Assembly (NCBI RefSeq): GCF_007829335.1
Contig: NZ_VIWO01000001.1
Span: 310,001-374,000, forward strand
Direction of reading: 5' to 3'
From: Chitinophaga polysaccharea
GTDB lineage: Bacteria > Bacteroidota > Bacteroidia > Chitinophagales > Chitinophagaceae
Length of the DNA stretch: 64,000 nt
Shown: positions 1-10,156 of the stretch, one piece after another
Layout: every line of letters starts with the position of its first letter
How positions within the stretch are numbered: position 1 is the stretch's first letter
Notes under the pieces: model-generated
What the model was told of the DNA's origin: nothing
Databases searched by the model: none
The model's input: the letters and a program-made list of their open reading frames with translations, nothing else
Translations under genes and position numbers: made by a program

Positions 1-999
1 TTCGATTATCTCAACAATTTTCAACCCTTCCAGTGCGTTTGTTGTAATGGCTGCCCTTCCTTTCAACACATCAATCACGTTATCAATTACATAGTGGTGA
101 TTTTGAGCGGATCCTTTGTAAGCGCCATAATCGTTACCTGGATTGGTCGGCGCTAATTCCGGCATGGTATAGTCTTTTACATTACAGATTTCTACCTTAT
201 CCATATACTGCCCCCCAATTTTCACACTCCCATTCTCTGCTATGATAGTCATACTGCTTTCTAGGTTGGAGTTCCAAACCGACGTAGAAAAATTAATACA
301 TCCCATACCTCCGTTTACAAAATTAAAATTCACAAAACCACTATCTTCAAAGTCTGTAAGATGGCTATGATTAAACGAATTCAGCCTTGAGGTAATCTTT
401 TCAATATCGCCAAACAACCAATACATAATATCTATGAAGTGGGAGAACTGTGTATACAAAGTACCTCCATCCAAATCCTTCTTACCATGCCAACTATTAG
501 GTTTATAATAACGATCGTCTCTATTCCAATAACAATTCAATTGCACCATGTATATCTGGCCTAATCTGCCAGATTCAATCATTTCTTTTATCCATACTGA
601 TGGCGGAGAATAGCGATTCTGCATTACAGCAAAAACATGCTTATGTACATGTAATGCTTTATAGATTACTCTTTCTGCATCAAGTTTATTTAAAGCCATA
701 GGTTTTTCAATCACCACATGCTTCCGTTGCTCCAGGCTCTTGAGCGCATGTGTAGCATGAAACCCATTGGGAGTAGCAATGTTAACAACGTCCACCTCCA
801 TTTCAGCGGCCAAAAATTCCTCCAATGAGGAGAAAAAAGGAACATTGTATCCTTCTAACTTCAATTGCTCTTGAGGTTTAATATCTATGAGTCCTACCAG
901 TTCAGCTTCAGGATTCCTTGCAATCATTTCAGCATGACGTTTTCCGATATGCCCGCAACCTATAACTGCAAACTTTATTTTTTGAGAAGGGTTAGCCAT
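1..999 (-). CDS. wbpB: WbpB-like NAD-dependent sugar dehydrogenase (partial)
   Basis: This Gfo/Idh/MocA-family oxidoreductase runs off the left edge of the window after 333 codons without a stop. The N-terminal Rossmann loop (VIGCGHIGKRH, residues 12-22) and the family lysine motif EKPMALN are visible. In the WbpA-B-E-D pathway, WbpB oxidises the 3-position of a UDP-N-acetylglucosaminuronic acid so that WbpE can aminate it. The ATG overlaps the stop of the acetyltransferase upstream (TAATG), so translation is probably coupled. The family call is firm. The WbpB role rests on the neighbours, because many sugar dehydrogenases share this fold. Confidence 0.8.
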   Translation of the reverse strand, partial: MANPSQKIKFAVIGCGHIGKRHAEMIARNPEAELVGLIDIKPQEQLKLEGYNVPFFSSLEEFLAAEMEVDVVNIATPNGFHATHALKSLEQRKHVVIEKPMALNKLDAERVIYKALHVHKHVFAVMQNRYSPPSVWIKEMIESGRLGQIYMVQLNCYWNRDDRYYKPNSWHGKKDLDGGTLYTQFSHFIDIMYWLFGDIEKITSRLNSFNHSHLTDFEDSGFVNFNFVNGGMGCINFSTSVWNSNLESSMTIIAENGSVKIGGQYMDKVEICNVKDYTMPELAPTNPGNDYGAYKGSAQNHHYVIDNVIDVLKGRAAITTNALEGLKIVEIIE

Positions 1000-1577
1000 T
1001 ATTGAATTCTTTTTACAATGTTATTCTCCAGTGTGTATACCTGCCCGCTCTCCGGACATACTGCTTTATCTTCTTCATTAAATTGAAGCCGGTGCCCATA
1101 CTCACTCATCCATCCTATCTGTTTTCCCGGATTACCTACCACCAAGGCATATGGCGGAACATTTTTTGTAATGACCGTACCTGCACCGATAAAAGCAAAC
1201 TCTCCTATATCATGACCACATACGACAGTCGCATTAGCCCCTATTGAAGCGCCGTTGCCTACATGGGTTTTTGAGTATTGTCCTCTCCTGTTAACTGCGC
1301 TGCGAGGATTAGTCACATTAGTAAAAACACAGGATGGGCCAATGAATACATCATCACCGCAAGTAACACCGGTGTAGATAGATACGTTATTCTGGACCTT
1401 CACATTGTTTCCTAAAACCACTTCGGGGGATATCACCACATTCTGGCCAATGTTACAATTTTGTCCTAATGTACACCCAGGCATTATATGCGAAAAGTGC
1501 CATACTTTTGTCCCCTCTCCAATGGTGCAACCATCATCAACGATGGCCGTTGAATGTACAAACACACCCATAGTCAT
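999..1577 (-). CDS. wbpD: WbpD-like UDP-sugar N-acetyltransferase
   Basis: This 192-residue left-handed beta-helix acetyltransferase is built of hexapeptide repeats ([24 protein letters not shown] and so on). It matches the length and layout of WbpD, which uses acetyl-CoA to acetylate the 3-amino group placed by WbpE, giving a 2,3-diacetamido uronic acid. It starts directly after the aminotransferase stop and overlaps the next gene by one base, so the three sit in one tight operon. The second in-frame ATG two codons in could equally be the start. Related PglD or WeeI-type enzymes are the main alternative. Confidence 0.85.
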   Translation of the reverse strand: MTMGVFVHSTAIVDDGCTIGEGTKVWHFSHIMPGCTLGQNCNIGQNVVISPEVVLGNNVKVQNNVSIYTGVTCGDDVFIGPSCVFTNVTNPRSAVNRRGQYSKTHVGNGASIGANATVVCGHDIGEFAFIGAGTVITKNVPPYALVVGNPGKQIGWMSEYGHRLQFNEEDKAVCPESGQVYTLENNIVKRIQ

Positions 1578-2705
1578 TTATTTAAAAAAGGATCTAATAC
1601 TATCGACAATATAGTCAAGTTGTTCTTGCAACATTTCTGTATGGATAGGTAAAGATAATACATCACCACATAACTGTCTGGTAACAGATAATGTTCCTAC
1701 AACTCTTCCTATTTGGGAAAATGCTTCCTGTTCATTCAGTGGTATTGGGTAGTAAATCATAGCCGGAATCCCTTTGTTCTCCAGGTAATGTTTTAATTCA
1801 TCACGTTTATAATTATTCACAATCAGTGTATATTGATGAAAAACGTGGGAAGAATTTTTACTGCGTGCGGGGATGGTAAGTCCCTGCAGGTTCCCGAGTT
1901 GTTTATCGTAGTATGCGGCCGCAGCCTGTCTCGCCACCTTATAACTATCGAGATGCCCAAGTTTAACATTAAGAATAGCCGCCTGAATTGTATCCAACCG
2001 GGAGTTAATTCCTATGTACTTATGCACATACTTCTTCACTTGTCCGTGATTTGCAATCATTCTGATCTTATTGGCCAGTTCTTCACTATTGGTAAATAAA
2101 GCTCCGCCATCGCCATAACAACCGAGGTTCTTGGAAGGGAAAAAGGATGTACAGCCAATATCTCCAATGGTACCTGCTTTGGTGGTAGTGTTATCAGGGA
2201 AGGTATAATCTGCTCCTAGTGCTTGTGCCGTATCTTCTATTACGTATAAGTGATGCTCCTTTGCGACCTCCATAATAGCAGCCATATCAGCACATTGACC
2301 AAAAAGGTGTACAGGTACAATTGCTTTAGTTTTAGGAGAAATCGCTGCTCTGATAATATCTGCAGTGATATTAAAAGATTGAGAATCTACATCTACCATT
2401 ACAGGCACGAGTCCCAATAAACCAATCACTTCTGCTGTTGCTACATAGGTAAATGCAGGCACAATGACCTCATCTCCTCGTTCCAGTCCAATCGCCATCA
2501 TAGCAATCTGCAAAGCATCTGTACCATTAGCACAAGGGATAACATAGTGCACATTCAGGTAAGCCGCTAGATTTTCTGCAAATACTTTTACTTGCGGCCC
2601 GTTAATAAAGGCTGTATTGTCAATGCAATCTGCAATGGCACTATCGATAGACAATTTTATTTTTGTATATTGACCTTTCAGATCAACCATCTGAATTTTT
2701 TCCAT
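1578..2705 (-). CDS. wbpE: DegT/DnrJ/EryC1 aminotransferase, WbpE-like
   Basis: This PLP-dependent sugar aminotransferase has 375 residues. The Schiff-base lysine is in FFPSKNLGCYGDGG (Lys192), and the cofactor-ring aspartate is in IEDTAQALGA (Asp158). In the WbpA-B-E-D route it transfers an amino group from glutamate to the 3-keto sugar made by WbpB. Its place between a UDP-sugar 6-dehydrogenase and a hexapeptide acetyltransferase is what supports WbpE rather than a general sugar aminotransferase. The coding region ends exactly where the acetyltransferase begins. Confidence 0.86.
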   Translation of the reverse strand: MEKIQMVDLKGQYTKIKLSIDSAIADCIDNTAFINGPQVKVFAENLAAYLNVHYVIPCANGTDALQIAMMAIGLERGDEVIVPAFTYVATAEVIGLLGLVPVMVDVDSQSFNITADIIRAAISPKTKAIVPVHLFGQCADMAAIMEVAKEHHLYVIEDTAQALGADYTFPDNTTTKAGTIGDIGCTSFFPSKNLGCYGDGGALFTNSEELANKIRMIANHGQVKKYVHKYIGINSRLDTIQAAILNVKLGHLDSYKVARQAAAAYYDKQLGNLQGLTIPARSKNSSHVFHQYTLIVNNYKRDELKHYLENKGIPAMIYYPIPLNEQEAFSQIGRVVGTLSVTRQLCGDVLSLPIHTEMLQEQLDYIVDSIRSFFK

Positions 2706-2718
2706 ATAAATTTAGTGT

Positions 2719-4008
2719 TTATAACCTGGCATCAACAAGGCTACGATCCAATACTGATTTAGTGTCGAAAAGGATGGTATTACTTCCGTTTTTAAGCGCA
2801 CTATAATCAAGGTCTACAAATTCATTGTGAGCAACTGCCAGTATGATCGCATCATACTGGCCATCAATACGGTTTATCAGGTTAATACCATACTCTTCTC
2901 TTACTTCTTCTGCATCAGCATATACATCGTAAACATCTGTTATAATTCCAAATTGGCGTAATTCATTATAAATATCAATTACGCGTGAATTACGAATATC
3001 AGGGCAATTTTCCTTAAAAGTAATGCCCAGGATCAACGCTTTTGCGCCATCAACTTTATGCCCCTTTTTGATCATCAATTTCACCACTTTATTGGCAACG
3101 AACATACCCATATTATCATTCACCCTCCTGCCAGACAAGATAACTTGAGGATAGTAACCCATTGCCTCCGCTTTATGAGCCAGGTAATATGGGTCTACTC
3201 CAATGCAATGCCCTCCAACTAACCCTGGTTTGTATTTTAGGAAATTCCATTTTGTGCCCGCTGCTTCGATTACGTCTGTCGTATCAATACCAATTCTGTC
3301 AAAAATAAGCGCAAGTTCATTGACAAAACTGATATTTACATCCCTTTGTGCATTTTCTATTGCTTTGGAAGCTTCAGCTACTTTCAAACTGGGGGCTTTA
3401 TGCGTACCAGCTGTGATAATGCTTTTATATAACTCATCCACTATGTCAGCGATTTCCGGAGTAGAACCAGAAGTTACCTTCTTTATTTTTGTCAATGTAT
3501 TGACTTTGTCTCCAGGATTAATACGTTCCGGAGAGTAACCACAAAAGAAATCCGTATTGAATTTCAATCCTGAAATTTTCTCAAGCACCGGAACACATTC
3601 TTCTTCTGTACATCCAGGATATACAGTAGATTCATAGATTACTATATCACCTTTCTTCAATACTTTTCCTAGCATCTCTGATGCTTTCAGGAGTGGAGTA
3701 AGGTCTGGAGCTTTAAATTGATCTATTGGAGTTGGTACAGTTACAATATAGATTTTACAGCTCTTAAGGTCATCGACTGTAGACGAGAAGCTAAGTCCTA
3801 TGTTACCAGGCGTCCGTCCGGAAGCAATTACTGCTGCGAGGTCATCGATATGTGCTTCTTTCGTATGGTCCTCTCCTTTTGATAATTCGCTTATTCTGTC
3901 TGTGTTTATATCAAATCCCAACACATGATATTGTTTCCCAAACTCAACGGCAAGCGGTAATCCTACATATCCCAACCCAATAATAGCTATTCTAGGTAAG
4001 TGTGTCAT
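2719..4008 (-). CDS. wbpA: Nucleotide-sugar 6-dehydrogenase (WbpA/WbpO/TviB type)
   Basis: This is a 429-residue UDP-glucose/GDP-mannose dehydrogenase family enzyme. Visible features are the N-terminal NAD-binding loop [10 protein letters not shown] (11-20), the central GTKWNF segment and the catalytic cysteine in [11 protein letters not shown] (Cys268), followed by a C-terminal UDP-binding domain. It oxidises C6 of a UDP-N-acetylhexosamine to the uronic acid in two NAD-dependent steps. The presence of WbpE, D and B homologues downstream favours UDP-GlcNAc as substrate. A TviB/WbpO-type role on UDP-GalNAc or UDP-ManNAc is possible and cannot be settled from sequence alone. Confidence 0.85.
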   Translation of the reverse strand: MTHLPRIAIIGLGYVGLPLAVEFGKQYHVLGFDINTDRISELSKGEDHTKEAHIDDLAAVIASGRTPGNIGLSFSSTVDDLKSCKIYIVTVPTPIDQFKAPDLTPLLKASEMLGKVLKKGDIVIYESTVYPGCTEEECVPVLEKISGLKFNTDFFCGYSPERINPGDKVNTLTKIKKVTSGSTPEIADIVDELYKSIITAGTHKAPSLKVAEASKAIENAQRDVNISFVNELALIFDRIGIDTTDVIEAAGTKWNFLKYKPGLVGGHCIGVDPYYLAHKAEAMGYYPQVILSGRRVNDNMGMFVANKVVKLMIKKGHKVDGAKALILGITFKENCPDIRNSRVIDIYNELRQFGIITDVYDVYADAEEVREEYGINLINRIDGQYDAIILAVAHNEFVDLDYSALKNGSNTILFDTKSVLDRSLVDARL

Positions 4009-4089
4009 GTATATCTATTCTATATATTATATTAATTATCTGTTTCAATCTTTGATTATACACTGGCTTATCATGAATTACGGATCGAT

Positions 4090-5175
4090 TTACCCCTTCA
4101 TAATATCTGTATACATTTTCTTTAAGAGAAAATATAAAGAGCTAAGAATTCCCCCAAGCAGTCCTCCCAGTATCAAACCTTTTAATTTTCCAAATTTAAC
4201 TTTCTCCAGTGGCAGAATAGGAGAATCGATGATCTGAATAACCGGCATTTCTTCTGCCATTGACATTTTACTGATTTCAAGATTTTTTAATACTTCCGCA
4301 TACATCGTCTGAAGTACCATTCTATCCCTGGTATCAAGCTCTAAATTTACAGTGGCAACTCTTCTGGCAGGATTCATGTTGATATCTTGTGTTCTTGCCG
4401 CACTATATGTTTTCTTATTTAATAGTAATTCCAGGGAATCTGCTTTGTCCTGCAATTTATCTACATTTGATTTCGACCGCTTAGTTTTGGTATTAATATA
4501 AAACTGAGTCGCCTCTTTAACTAGAATTTCCGTGAATTTCTTTGAAAAGGTTTCATTTGGCGAAATGCATTGAACTGCAATGAAGCTTAGTTTCTTATCA
4601 GGTTTTTCAATTTTCAGATTACCTTTTAATATCATTTCATAGATAGTATTCAGCACACTATCCTGTTGTAACGTAAACGTAGTTCGATCGTTGGTGGGGG
4701 GCAGGCTAAAATTCTTCATTAATGTATCCCTTACCCATTTATCCTTGATGCGATTGAAACTCAGATAAAAATCTGCCAGGCTTATTACTTTACCATCCAC
4801 GTTTATCGGATAGAGTAACGTTTTTTCCACCATAAGCCGGGACATCATAAAACCCATGATATTGTCTCCTGCGAAAACGCCACCGGCGCCGCTTCCTCCC
4901 AGGTCAATTCCAAATTGGCTTGCCAAATTAGAATAACTGCCAATACCACCTTGTTTGCTATCCTCTAATACGAAAGTAAGCTTAGCCAGGTAATTTACTT
5001 TTGTTCTGTAAGCATAAAAGAATCCCAACCCGGCGCAAATAATCCCAGCAAGAAGAATGACTATCCACTTGCTGAATAAATATTTAATCCATTCATGTAT
5101 TTTCAATATGATGCTCTTCAGTGTTACTTCATCTTCCTGCTGAATAGCATCAACTTTTCTTTCGGACTGCTCCAT
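4090..5175 (-). CDS. Wzz/Wzc-type chain-length determinant without kinase domain
   Basis: This is a 361-residue inner-membrane polysaccharide co-polymerase. One membrane segment lies near residues 36-55 and a second, glycine-rich one lies near the C terminus (GLILGGLLGGILSSLYFLL). The periplasmic part between them is mostly helical. Such proteins set polymer length and contact the Wza channel. The cytoplasmic tyrosine-kinase domain of Wzc is absent, and the protein stops shortly after the second membrane helix. It lies between the export porin and the sugar-nucleotide genes, as is usual in Bacteroidota capsule loci. Confidence 0.85.
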   Translation of the reverse strand: MEQSERKVDAIQQEDEVTLKSIILKIHEWIKYLFSKWIVILLAGIICAGLGFFYAYRTKVNYLAKLTFVLEDSKQGGIGSYSNLASQFGIDLGGSGAGGVFAGDNIMGFMMSRLMVEKTLLYPINVDGKVISLADFYLSFNRIKDKWVRDTLMKNFSLPPTNDRTTFTLQQDSVLNTIYEMILKGNLKIEKPDKKLSFIAVQCISPNETFSKKFTEILVKEATQFYINTKTKRSKSNVDKLQDKADSLELLLNKKTYSAARTQDINMNPARRVATVNLELDTRDRMVLQTMYAEVLKNLEISKMSMAEEMPVIQIIDSPILPLEKVKFGKLKGLILGGLLGGILSSLYFLLKKMYTDIMKG

Positions 5176-5206
5176 GTATAATCCTTTCGTAGTAGATATT
5201 AAGAAA

Positions 5207-7639
5207 TTACTTTACTGCATTTAGTATGGTAACTATTACAAGCGCAACAGATGCAAGCCCACTGGCGAGGCCAATGGCTTCATTACCTGATAACCCTTTG
5301 TGTTCCCGCCTGGAAGGAACATAAATTTCCGCACCGGGCTTAACCTTAGGGTATCTATTGAAGAAGAGTATTTTAGATGTGTTCTTAACTTCTCCATTCG
5401 CATAAACTATATAGCTTCTTCTTCTCAGCGCCTGCGCAGTGAAGCCACCGGAACCGTTTATATAATCACGGAAGGTGTACTTTCCATCGTACCGGATCTT
5501 TTTAGGAAAATAAATTTCACCAAACATTTGTACTGTCTGCAACTTCTTGGGAACACTAATAACATCCCCTTCTTCCAGATAAAGATCATATTTGGAACCA
5601 GGAGAACGCATAATTTTATCCAGGCTGATACCTAATAATTGTTGTTTCCTTTCGATAGATGTTTTTACATGCTCAATACTGCTGCTATCCTGAAGCTTAT
5701 TAAAAAAAGTTTCAAGTTTATTAGCCAGCAAACTGCTATCAGAGCCAGTAACAAAAGTTCTACGCAATAATACAGCTCCTTCCGGGAAGGCGTCAGGTCT
5801 CAACCCTCCACCTCTTTTCACCAGATCCGATATATGTTCTTTTTTGGAGTTAATGGTGTAAGTACCAGGATATACCACCTCTCCTTCGATAACTACATTT
5901 GAAAGCGAAGAATATAACGGGGCCCTTCGGATCATCACCTCATCAAACGGCTGTAGCGAAAACAGGTGGGTTGCATTATCTTCACTGTTGAGATTAAATT
6001 TCTGAATGATTGATTTAAGACTGTCTTTGGAATTATAACCTGGCTCCCTGATAATACGCGACACCTCTATGTTACTTAACGATGCAGCATCTCTCAGGCC
6101 TCCTGCAAGTAATATCAGGTCTTCAAGTCTCATGCTGTCACCATAGGCATATACGCCTGGATTGTTTACCTCTCCCAGAATTTTTACATGATAGGCTTCC
6201 CGTAATTCTGTCTTCCCATATATAACAACACTGTCTTCTTTCCGAAGAAAAACTTGCTCTTTACCATCTATAACATCCTGAACATTAAAACTCACAAATG
6301 AAGGAGAGTAATCCTTTTGCAACCGACGAATAATTCCTCTTGTTAATGATGCGTTTTCTGTAACACCATCCGCCTTCTTAATCAGATCAGACAATGTCAT
6401 GTTGGGTTCTAATGCGAATGTTCCAGCATGAAATACCTGCCCGGCAATTATAACCCGATTGCTAAAGCGGTTAAGTACACCCGAGATAAAAAACTGGTCA
6501 CCCGATTTCAACTGAAAGTTAGGCACCTGGCTAGCTGTAACCGTCACTACCTCCCTTTCTTTATTATTTATACGGAAAGCGTTGATAGTTTCCCTAAAAG
6601 CATTATCTGTATAACCACCTGCGTAACTAATGACTTGTTGTAGTGTTTCATTTGGTTTGGCTTCATAAATAGCAGGGCGTTTCACTTCACCATAAAGCTC
6701 TACCCTTGTACCATAAGGATTTACCTTTACGATATCCTGGTCTTGTAATACGATGCTGTTAGAAAGGTCCCCATTCACTAAAAAATCATACAAATCAAAT
6801 GTTGAAATAACTTGACCGTTTCGAATCACCTGAATATTACGAAAGGACCCATTTTCGCTTGGTCCACCTGAAACATACAATGCGTTGGCCACAGTGGCTA
6901 AAGATGGAAGGGTGTAGGAACCTGGGTTCACAATCTCTCCAATAAGCAAAACACGGATACTGCGAATATTTCCCAAGGTGATCTGGACAAATGTGTTCCC
7001 AGATTTTATCCCGCTATAAATGGTAGACAATTGTTTGGTAATTCGGTTACGGGCATCCTCAATAGATAACCCGTTAACATATATAAGCCCCAAATTAGGG
7101 ATATTAATATAACCATCCGGGCTAACCTTTAGTTTATGCTGTACTTCAGAATATCCATATACATCAATAATGACTTCGTCTCCTGTTCCAAGATGATAAT
7201 TGACCGGAGTCGGTAATCTTAGGTTCGGCTCGAAAGTGAGATTTTTATTGTTAAATAATTCTGATCCAAAAACCCTGGTCTTTTTTTCCTTTTCAGGGCT
7301 GGCCGTTGTTTCTGAGTGGGCTTCGCTATATGTCCGGGTTTCAGCTTCTTTCACTATTTCAGCGCTACTTAATTCTTTATCAAGACCAAGTGATTGTATG
7401 CGCTCCTTCAATTTTGGAACTTCTGACGCAGGTACTCCCTTCTGTGTGGCATAATTATCTAATTGCGAAAGTGGCACATTTTTTTTCTTCATTTCAGACA
7501 CTAACTGCCGTACCTGGTCGTCAGAAAGATTATCTGCCTTCATTCGCCCAACCTGCTCTTTCGACGCTGACGAAACCTGGGCATTTACACAATAGCCTAT
7601 AAAGAGGAAAAGCTGGACAAGCAATATTTTTCTAAACAT
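5207..7639 (-). CDS. Wza-like outer-membrane polysaccharide export protein, six SLBB repeats
   Basis: This 810-residue secreted protein begins with a signal peptide (hydrophobic core LLVQLFLFIGYCVNA, cut before QV). A short charged helical region and a polysaccharide-export domain (about 140-225) follow. Then come six SLBB beta-grasp repeats, each recognisable by a GE(I/V)xxPGxY-like start and a GG in the middle (from about 230, 315, 395, 480, 580 and 705). The C terminus has a hydrophobic stretch. It forms the periplasm-spanning export channel. It is far longer than enterobacterial Wza (about 380 residues), which is normal in Bacteroidota. It is the first gene of the visible operon. Confidence 0.92.
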   Translation of the reverse strand: MFRKILLVQLFLFIGYCVNAQVSSASKEQVGRMKADNLSDDQVRQLVSEMKKKNVPLSQLDNYATQKGVPASEVPKLKERIQSLGLDKELSSAEIVKEAETRTYSEAHSETTASPEKEKKTRVFGSELFNNKNLTFEPNLRLPTPVNYHLGTGDEVIIDVYGYSEVQHKLKVSPDGYINIPNLGLIYVNGLSIEDARNRITKQLSTIYSGIKSGNTFVQITLGNIRSIRVLLIGEIVNPGSYTLPSLATVANALYVSGGPSENGSFRNIQVIRNGQVISTFDLYDFLVNGDLSNSIVLQDQDIVKVNPYGTRVELYGEVKRPAIYEAKPNETLQQVISYAGGYTDNAFRETINAFRINNKEREVVTVTASQVPNFQLKSGDQFFISGVLNRFSNRVIIAGQVFHAGTFALEPNMTLSDLIKKADGVTENASLTRGIIRRLQKDYSPSFVSFNVQDVIDGKEQVFLRKEDSVVIYGKTELREAYHVKILGEVNNPGVYAYGDSMRLEDLILLAGGLRDAASLSNIEVSRIIREPGYNSKDSLKSIIQKFNLNSEDNATHLFSLQPFDEVMIRRAPLYSSLSNVVIEGEVVYPGTYTINSKKEHISDLVKRGGGLRPDAFPEGAVLLRRTFVTGSDSSLLANKLETFFNKLQDSSSIEHVKTSIERKQQLLGISLDKIMRSPGSKYDLYLEEGDVISVPKKLQTVQMFGEIYFPKKIRYDGKYTFRDYINGSGGFTAQALRRRSYIVYANGEVKNTSKILFFNRYPKVKPGAEIYVPSRREHKGLSGNEAIGLASGLASVALVIVTILNAVK

Positions 7640-8157
7640 GTATTAATAGGATATATAAACTTCTCTAAGAATCTTTTTTGGACAAATTAACGTATCAATC
7701 AGGCATCAAATACCAAAATGAGTTGCAAATCTATTAAAAATAACATATAAATGTTAGCTCCGTCAGATTTCCTGCCACTTTAAGGTAATGCCATCGTTAG
7801 CTGTAAGTAACATATTTGACGTAACAGAGCAGCTTATCTACAAATATTTGTCCAAATTCTTCTTGCTTATTAATTTTAAGCATAATATATATCACGTTAT
7901 AATATGATTTTTCCCATTACCTAAATCCTTTTCTCCGTCTTTTACGTTAATCTAATCAGAGCCGATCTGGGTTACCTGTTTGAAAAATCTATATCACCCT
8001 TAAACTACCACCTTTTTTATCGATCTAACTATTGGCCTAAGATCAATTGCTTGACAATCAATTTTTTACGAGAAAAGTCATGTATTAGCCTCCACCTGGC
8101 ACCATCTGAATACAGTACCCCCTTTGTTTAAATTAGTTAAGGCAAAACTTAAACATT
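7640..8157. other. 518-bp intergenic region between capsule operon and sigma factor
   Basis: This AT-rich region separates two divergent genes, so it must hold both promoters. On the minus strand the best -7-like box is TTAATTTG about 50 bp upstream of the wza start, one mismatch from TAnnTTTG and without a well-spaced TTTG. I see no convincing box for the sigma-factor gene, no open frame that looks coding, and no strong hairpin. Confidence 0.4.
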
Positions 8158-8658
8158 ATGTCGTCTGTTGAATTTAACACCTTGCTTATCGGAAATGCAG
8201 ATTTCCTGAAACCCTTTGCTTTTACCCTCACTAAAGATGCCGAACAGGCAAAAGATCTTTACCAGGAAACCCTTTTCAGAGCCCTGTCTAACCAGGAAAA
8301 ATACCTGGAAGGCACCAATATCCGCGCCTGGCTATTCACCATTATGCGGAATATCTTTATTAATCATTATCGTAAAAGATTGAAACACAGGATGATCGCC
8401 GAGCCAAACGCCAGCGAGTTCTTTATTAATTACCAGCAGAATGCTGTGAGCAACAAAGCGGCCTCTAACTTACAGATGAAAGATATCCATGTGGCAGTAT
8501 ATCACCTACCCTGTATCTTCAAAAAGCCGTTTATGCTATATTATGAGGGATATAAATATTTTGAGATCGCTAATATTCTTCATGAACCACTGGGCACCAT
8601 CAAAAGCAGGATACATTTTGCCCGGAAAATATTGAAATCTCAAGTCCCCAGGCAATAA
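8158..8658 (+). CDS. ECF-type RNA polymerase sigma factor
   Basis: This 166-residue sigma-70 family protein contains only regions 2 and 4. Region 2 covers about residues 13-75, with the core-binding helix DAEQAKDLYQETLFRAL and the -10 recognition segment ending WLFTIMRNIFINHYRK. Region 4 (about 120-163) has the helix-turn-helix EIANILHEPLGTIKSRI. It redirects RNA polymerase to a small regulon. No anti-sigma or SusC/D pair is next to it, so its signal and targets cannot be read here. It is divergent from the capsule operon, which makes control of that operon possible but unproven. Confidence 0.9.
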   Translation: MSSVEFNTLLIGNADFLKPFAFTLTKDAEQAKDLYQETLFRALSNQEKYLEGTNIRAWLFTIMRNIFINHYRKRLKHRMIAEPNASEFFINYQQNAVSNKAASNLQMKDIHVAVYHLPCIFKKPFMLYYEGYKYFEIANILHEPLGTIKSRIHFARKILKSQVPRQ

Positions 8659-8717
8659 CGGTACACTATACCAATTTTTCAAGCCAGCCCGAAGGCACTT
8701 CAGGCCGGCCCATTTTC

Positions 8718-9932
8718 TTATGACCTGGGATAACCATAGACCAACCGCAGGTAATGCTCCCTTAAATGCGACTGGAAATAAAAAGCCATGATCATAACAA
8801 TAGCCGCTGCACAGAGGAACCCTGCATGCGGCCATATATAATAACCCGCCAGGCATAATACCAGGTACCGGGCATACTCCAGGTAAAACACCCATTTCTT
8901 TTGTTCCATAATAGCACCACAATTGATCAGGGTCAATAATATCAAGAGTGTAACACATACCTGGATAAAAACCGGCACATAGTATTCCAGTAACAGGAAG
9001 GAAAACAATACCAACAGTGTGGCGATAATCTGCCACAATACGTACCGGATCAGCCTGGGCGCTTCTGCCTGTGGATTCCTTAAAAGAAACGTTTCTTCCA
9101 AAACCCTTCTCGCTTCCGGATCCACGTAGTCGGGCTTACCAAATATAATACGTAGCTTATTGCGCCAGCCACTGGCCCTGCGTACCGAATACAACATTTC
9201 CAGGATAAAATGAAAATGCTGCCACAGGAAACTGTTACTCTCCAAAGGCTTGGTAAGCCCATACACCGGCTCTTCTTCCTCTTTTACAAAAGTCCCGAAC
9301 AACTTATCCCAGATAATAAATACATCGCCATAATTCTTATCCAGGTATTGTGGATTACTGGCATGATGAACCCGGTGATGTGAAGGCGTTACCAATATAT
9401 ATTCCAGTATCCCCAGTTTCCCGATTGTACGGGTATGAATAAAAAACGGGTATAAACCATGCACCAGCAACATACTGGTGATCATCGCCGGCGGAAAACC
9501 AATAACGGGCAGTATTGCCCAGAAACCCGTACGTATAAATGCCTGGAATACGGTAATCCTGGCGGATACCGTATAGTTAAACTCCTCACTCTGGTGATGC
9601 ACCACATGCGCACACCAGAATACCGTTACCTCGTGTGCCAACCGATGATACCAATACCACACAAAATCGGTACAGATCAACAAGGCCACCCACAACAATA
9701 CACTGCTCTTAATATCAAAAATGGCGAAATGACGGTATAACCAGTCGTATACAAAATAAAAAAGCCCCACCGTAAAGGTATCCAGTAGCCGCTCCGCTAT
9801 ACCCACACTCAGGTTGGTAACAGAATCGTTAAACTTAAAATACTTCTTCCCCTGTTTACCCGCTACCAGGTATTCCAACCCAATAAACGTCAGAAAAAAA
9901 GGAACAGCCAATGCCAGGTAGTTTAAATGCAC
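8718..9932 (-). CDS. Sterol desaturase / fatty-acid hydroxylase superfamily membrane protein
   Basis: This is a 404-residue integral membrane protein of the di-iron hydroxylase fold. The histidine boxes are HRLAHE (96-101), HVVHH (109-113) and HHRVHH (about 185-190), embedded between hydrophobic helices. A C-terminal extension of about 120 residues adds further membrane helices. Family members insert oxygen into, or desaturate, lipids. The substrate is not identifiable; in Bacteroidota such proteins act on sphingolipid, ornithine-lipid or carotenoid chains. It stands alone between convergent and same-strand neighbours. Confidence 0.82.
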   Translation of the reverse strand: MHLNYLALAVPFFLTFIGLEYLVAGKQGKKYFKFNDSVTNLSVGIAERLLDTFTVGLFYFVYDWLYRHFAIFDIKSSVLLWVALLICTDFVWYWYHRLAHEVTVFWCAHVVHHQSEEFNYTVSARITVFQAFIRTGFWAILPVIGFPPAMITSMLLVHGLYPFFIHTRTIGKLGILEYILVTPSHHRVHHASNPQYLDKNYGDVFIIWDKLFGTFVKEEEEPVYGLTKPLESNSFLWQHFHFILEMLYSVRRASGWRNKLRIIFGKPDYVDPEARRVLEETFLLRNPQAEAPRLIRYVLWQIIATLLVLFSFLLLEYYVPVFIQVCVTLLILLTLINCGAIMEQKKWVFYLEYARYLVLCLAGYYIWPHAGFLCAAAIVMIMAFYFQSHLREHYLRLVYGYPRS

Positions 9933-10099
9933 GTTGTAATTTTTAAAATCCGGAATAAAAGCGCGACACAGGTCTTCCTACATAGTGCCAGCCCATGCAA
10001 GGATATTAGATAAATAAGTGGTGGTGGTAAATTATCTATTGCAATAATAAGTAATAAAATTCAATTATCCTACTAAACAAGTAGACTAATAAAATACAA

Positions 10100-10133
10100 A
10101 AGGCGAAAAACAACTTTCGTCGTCTTCCGCCTT
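10100..10133 (-). terminator. Rho-independent terminator of the rtcB operon
   Basis: On the minus strand an AAGGCG/CGCCTT stem continues into a second helix (AAGACGAC with GTTGTTTT, allowing G-U pairs) capped by a GAAA tetraloop. It is followed by TTGTATTTTAT and lies about 25 bp after the rtcB stop codon. Confidence 0.7.
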
Positions 10134-10156
10134 CGTTTCATTGCATCTCTCTTTTA

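Noticed and set aside
7711..7724. A 14-base repeat (TACCAAAATGAGTT) shared with 26335-26348
   Set aside because: Several exact 14-mer repeats are expected by chance in 64 kb, and the contexts do not match.
8536..9036. A 166-codon minus-strand frame across the sigma factor end and desaturase gene
   Set aside because: It is a shadow of the well-supported desaturase and sigma-factor genes in another frame, with cysteine- and glycine-rich composition.
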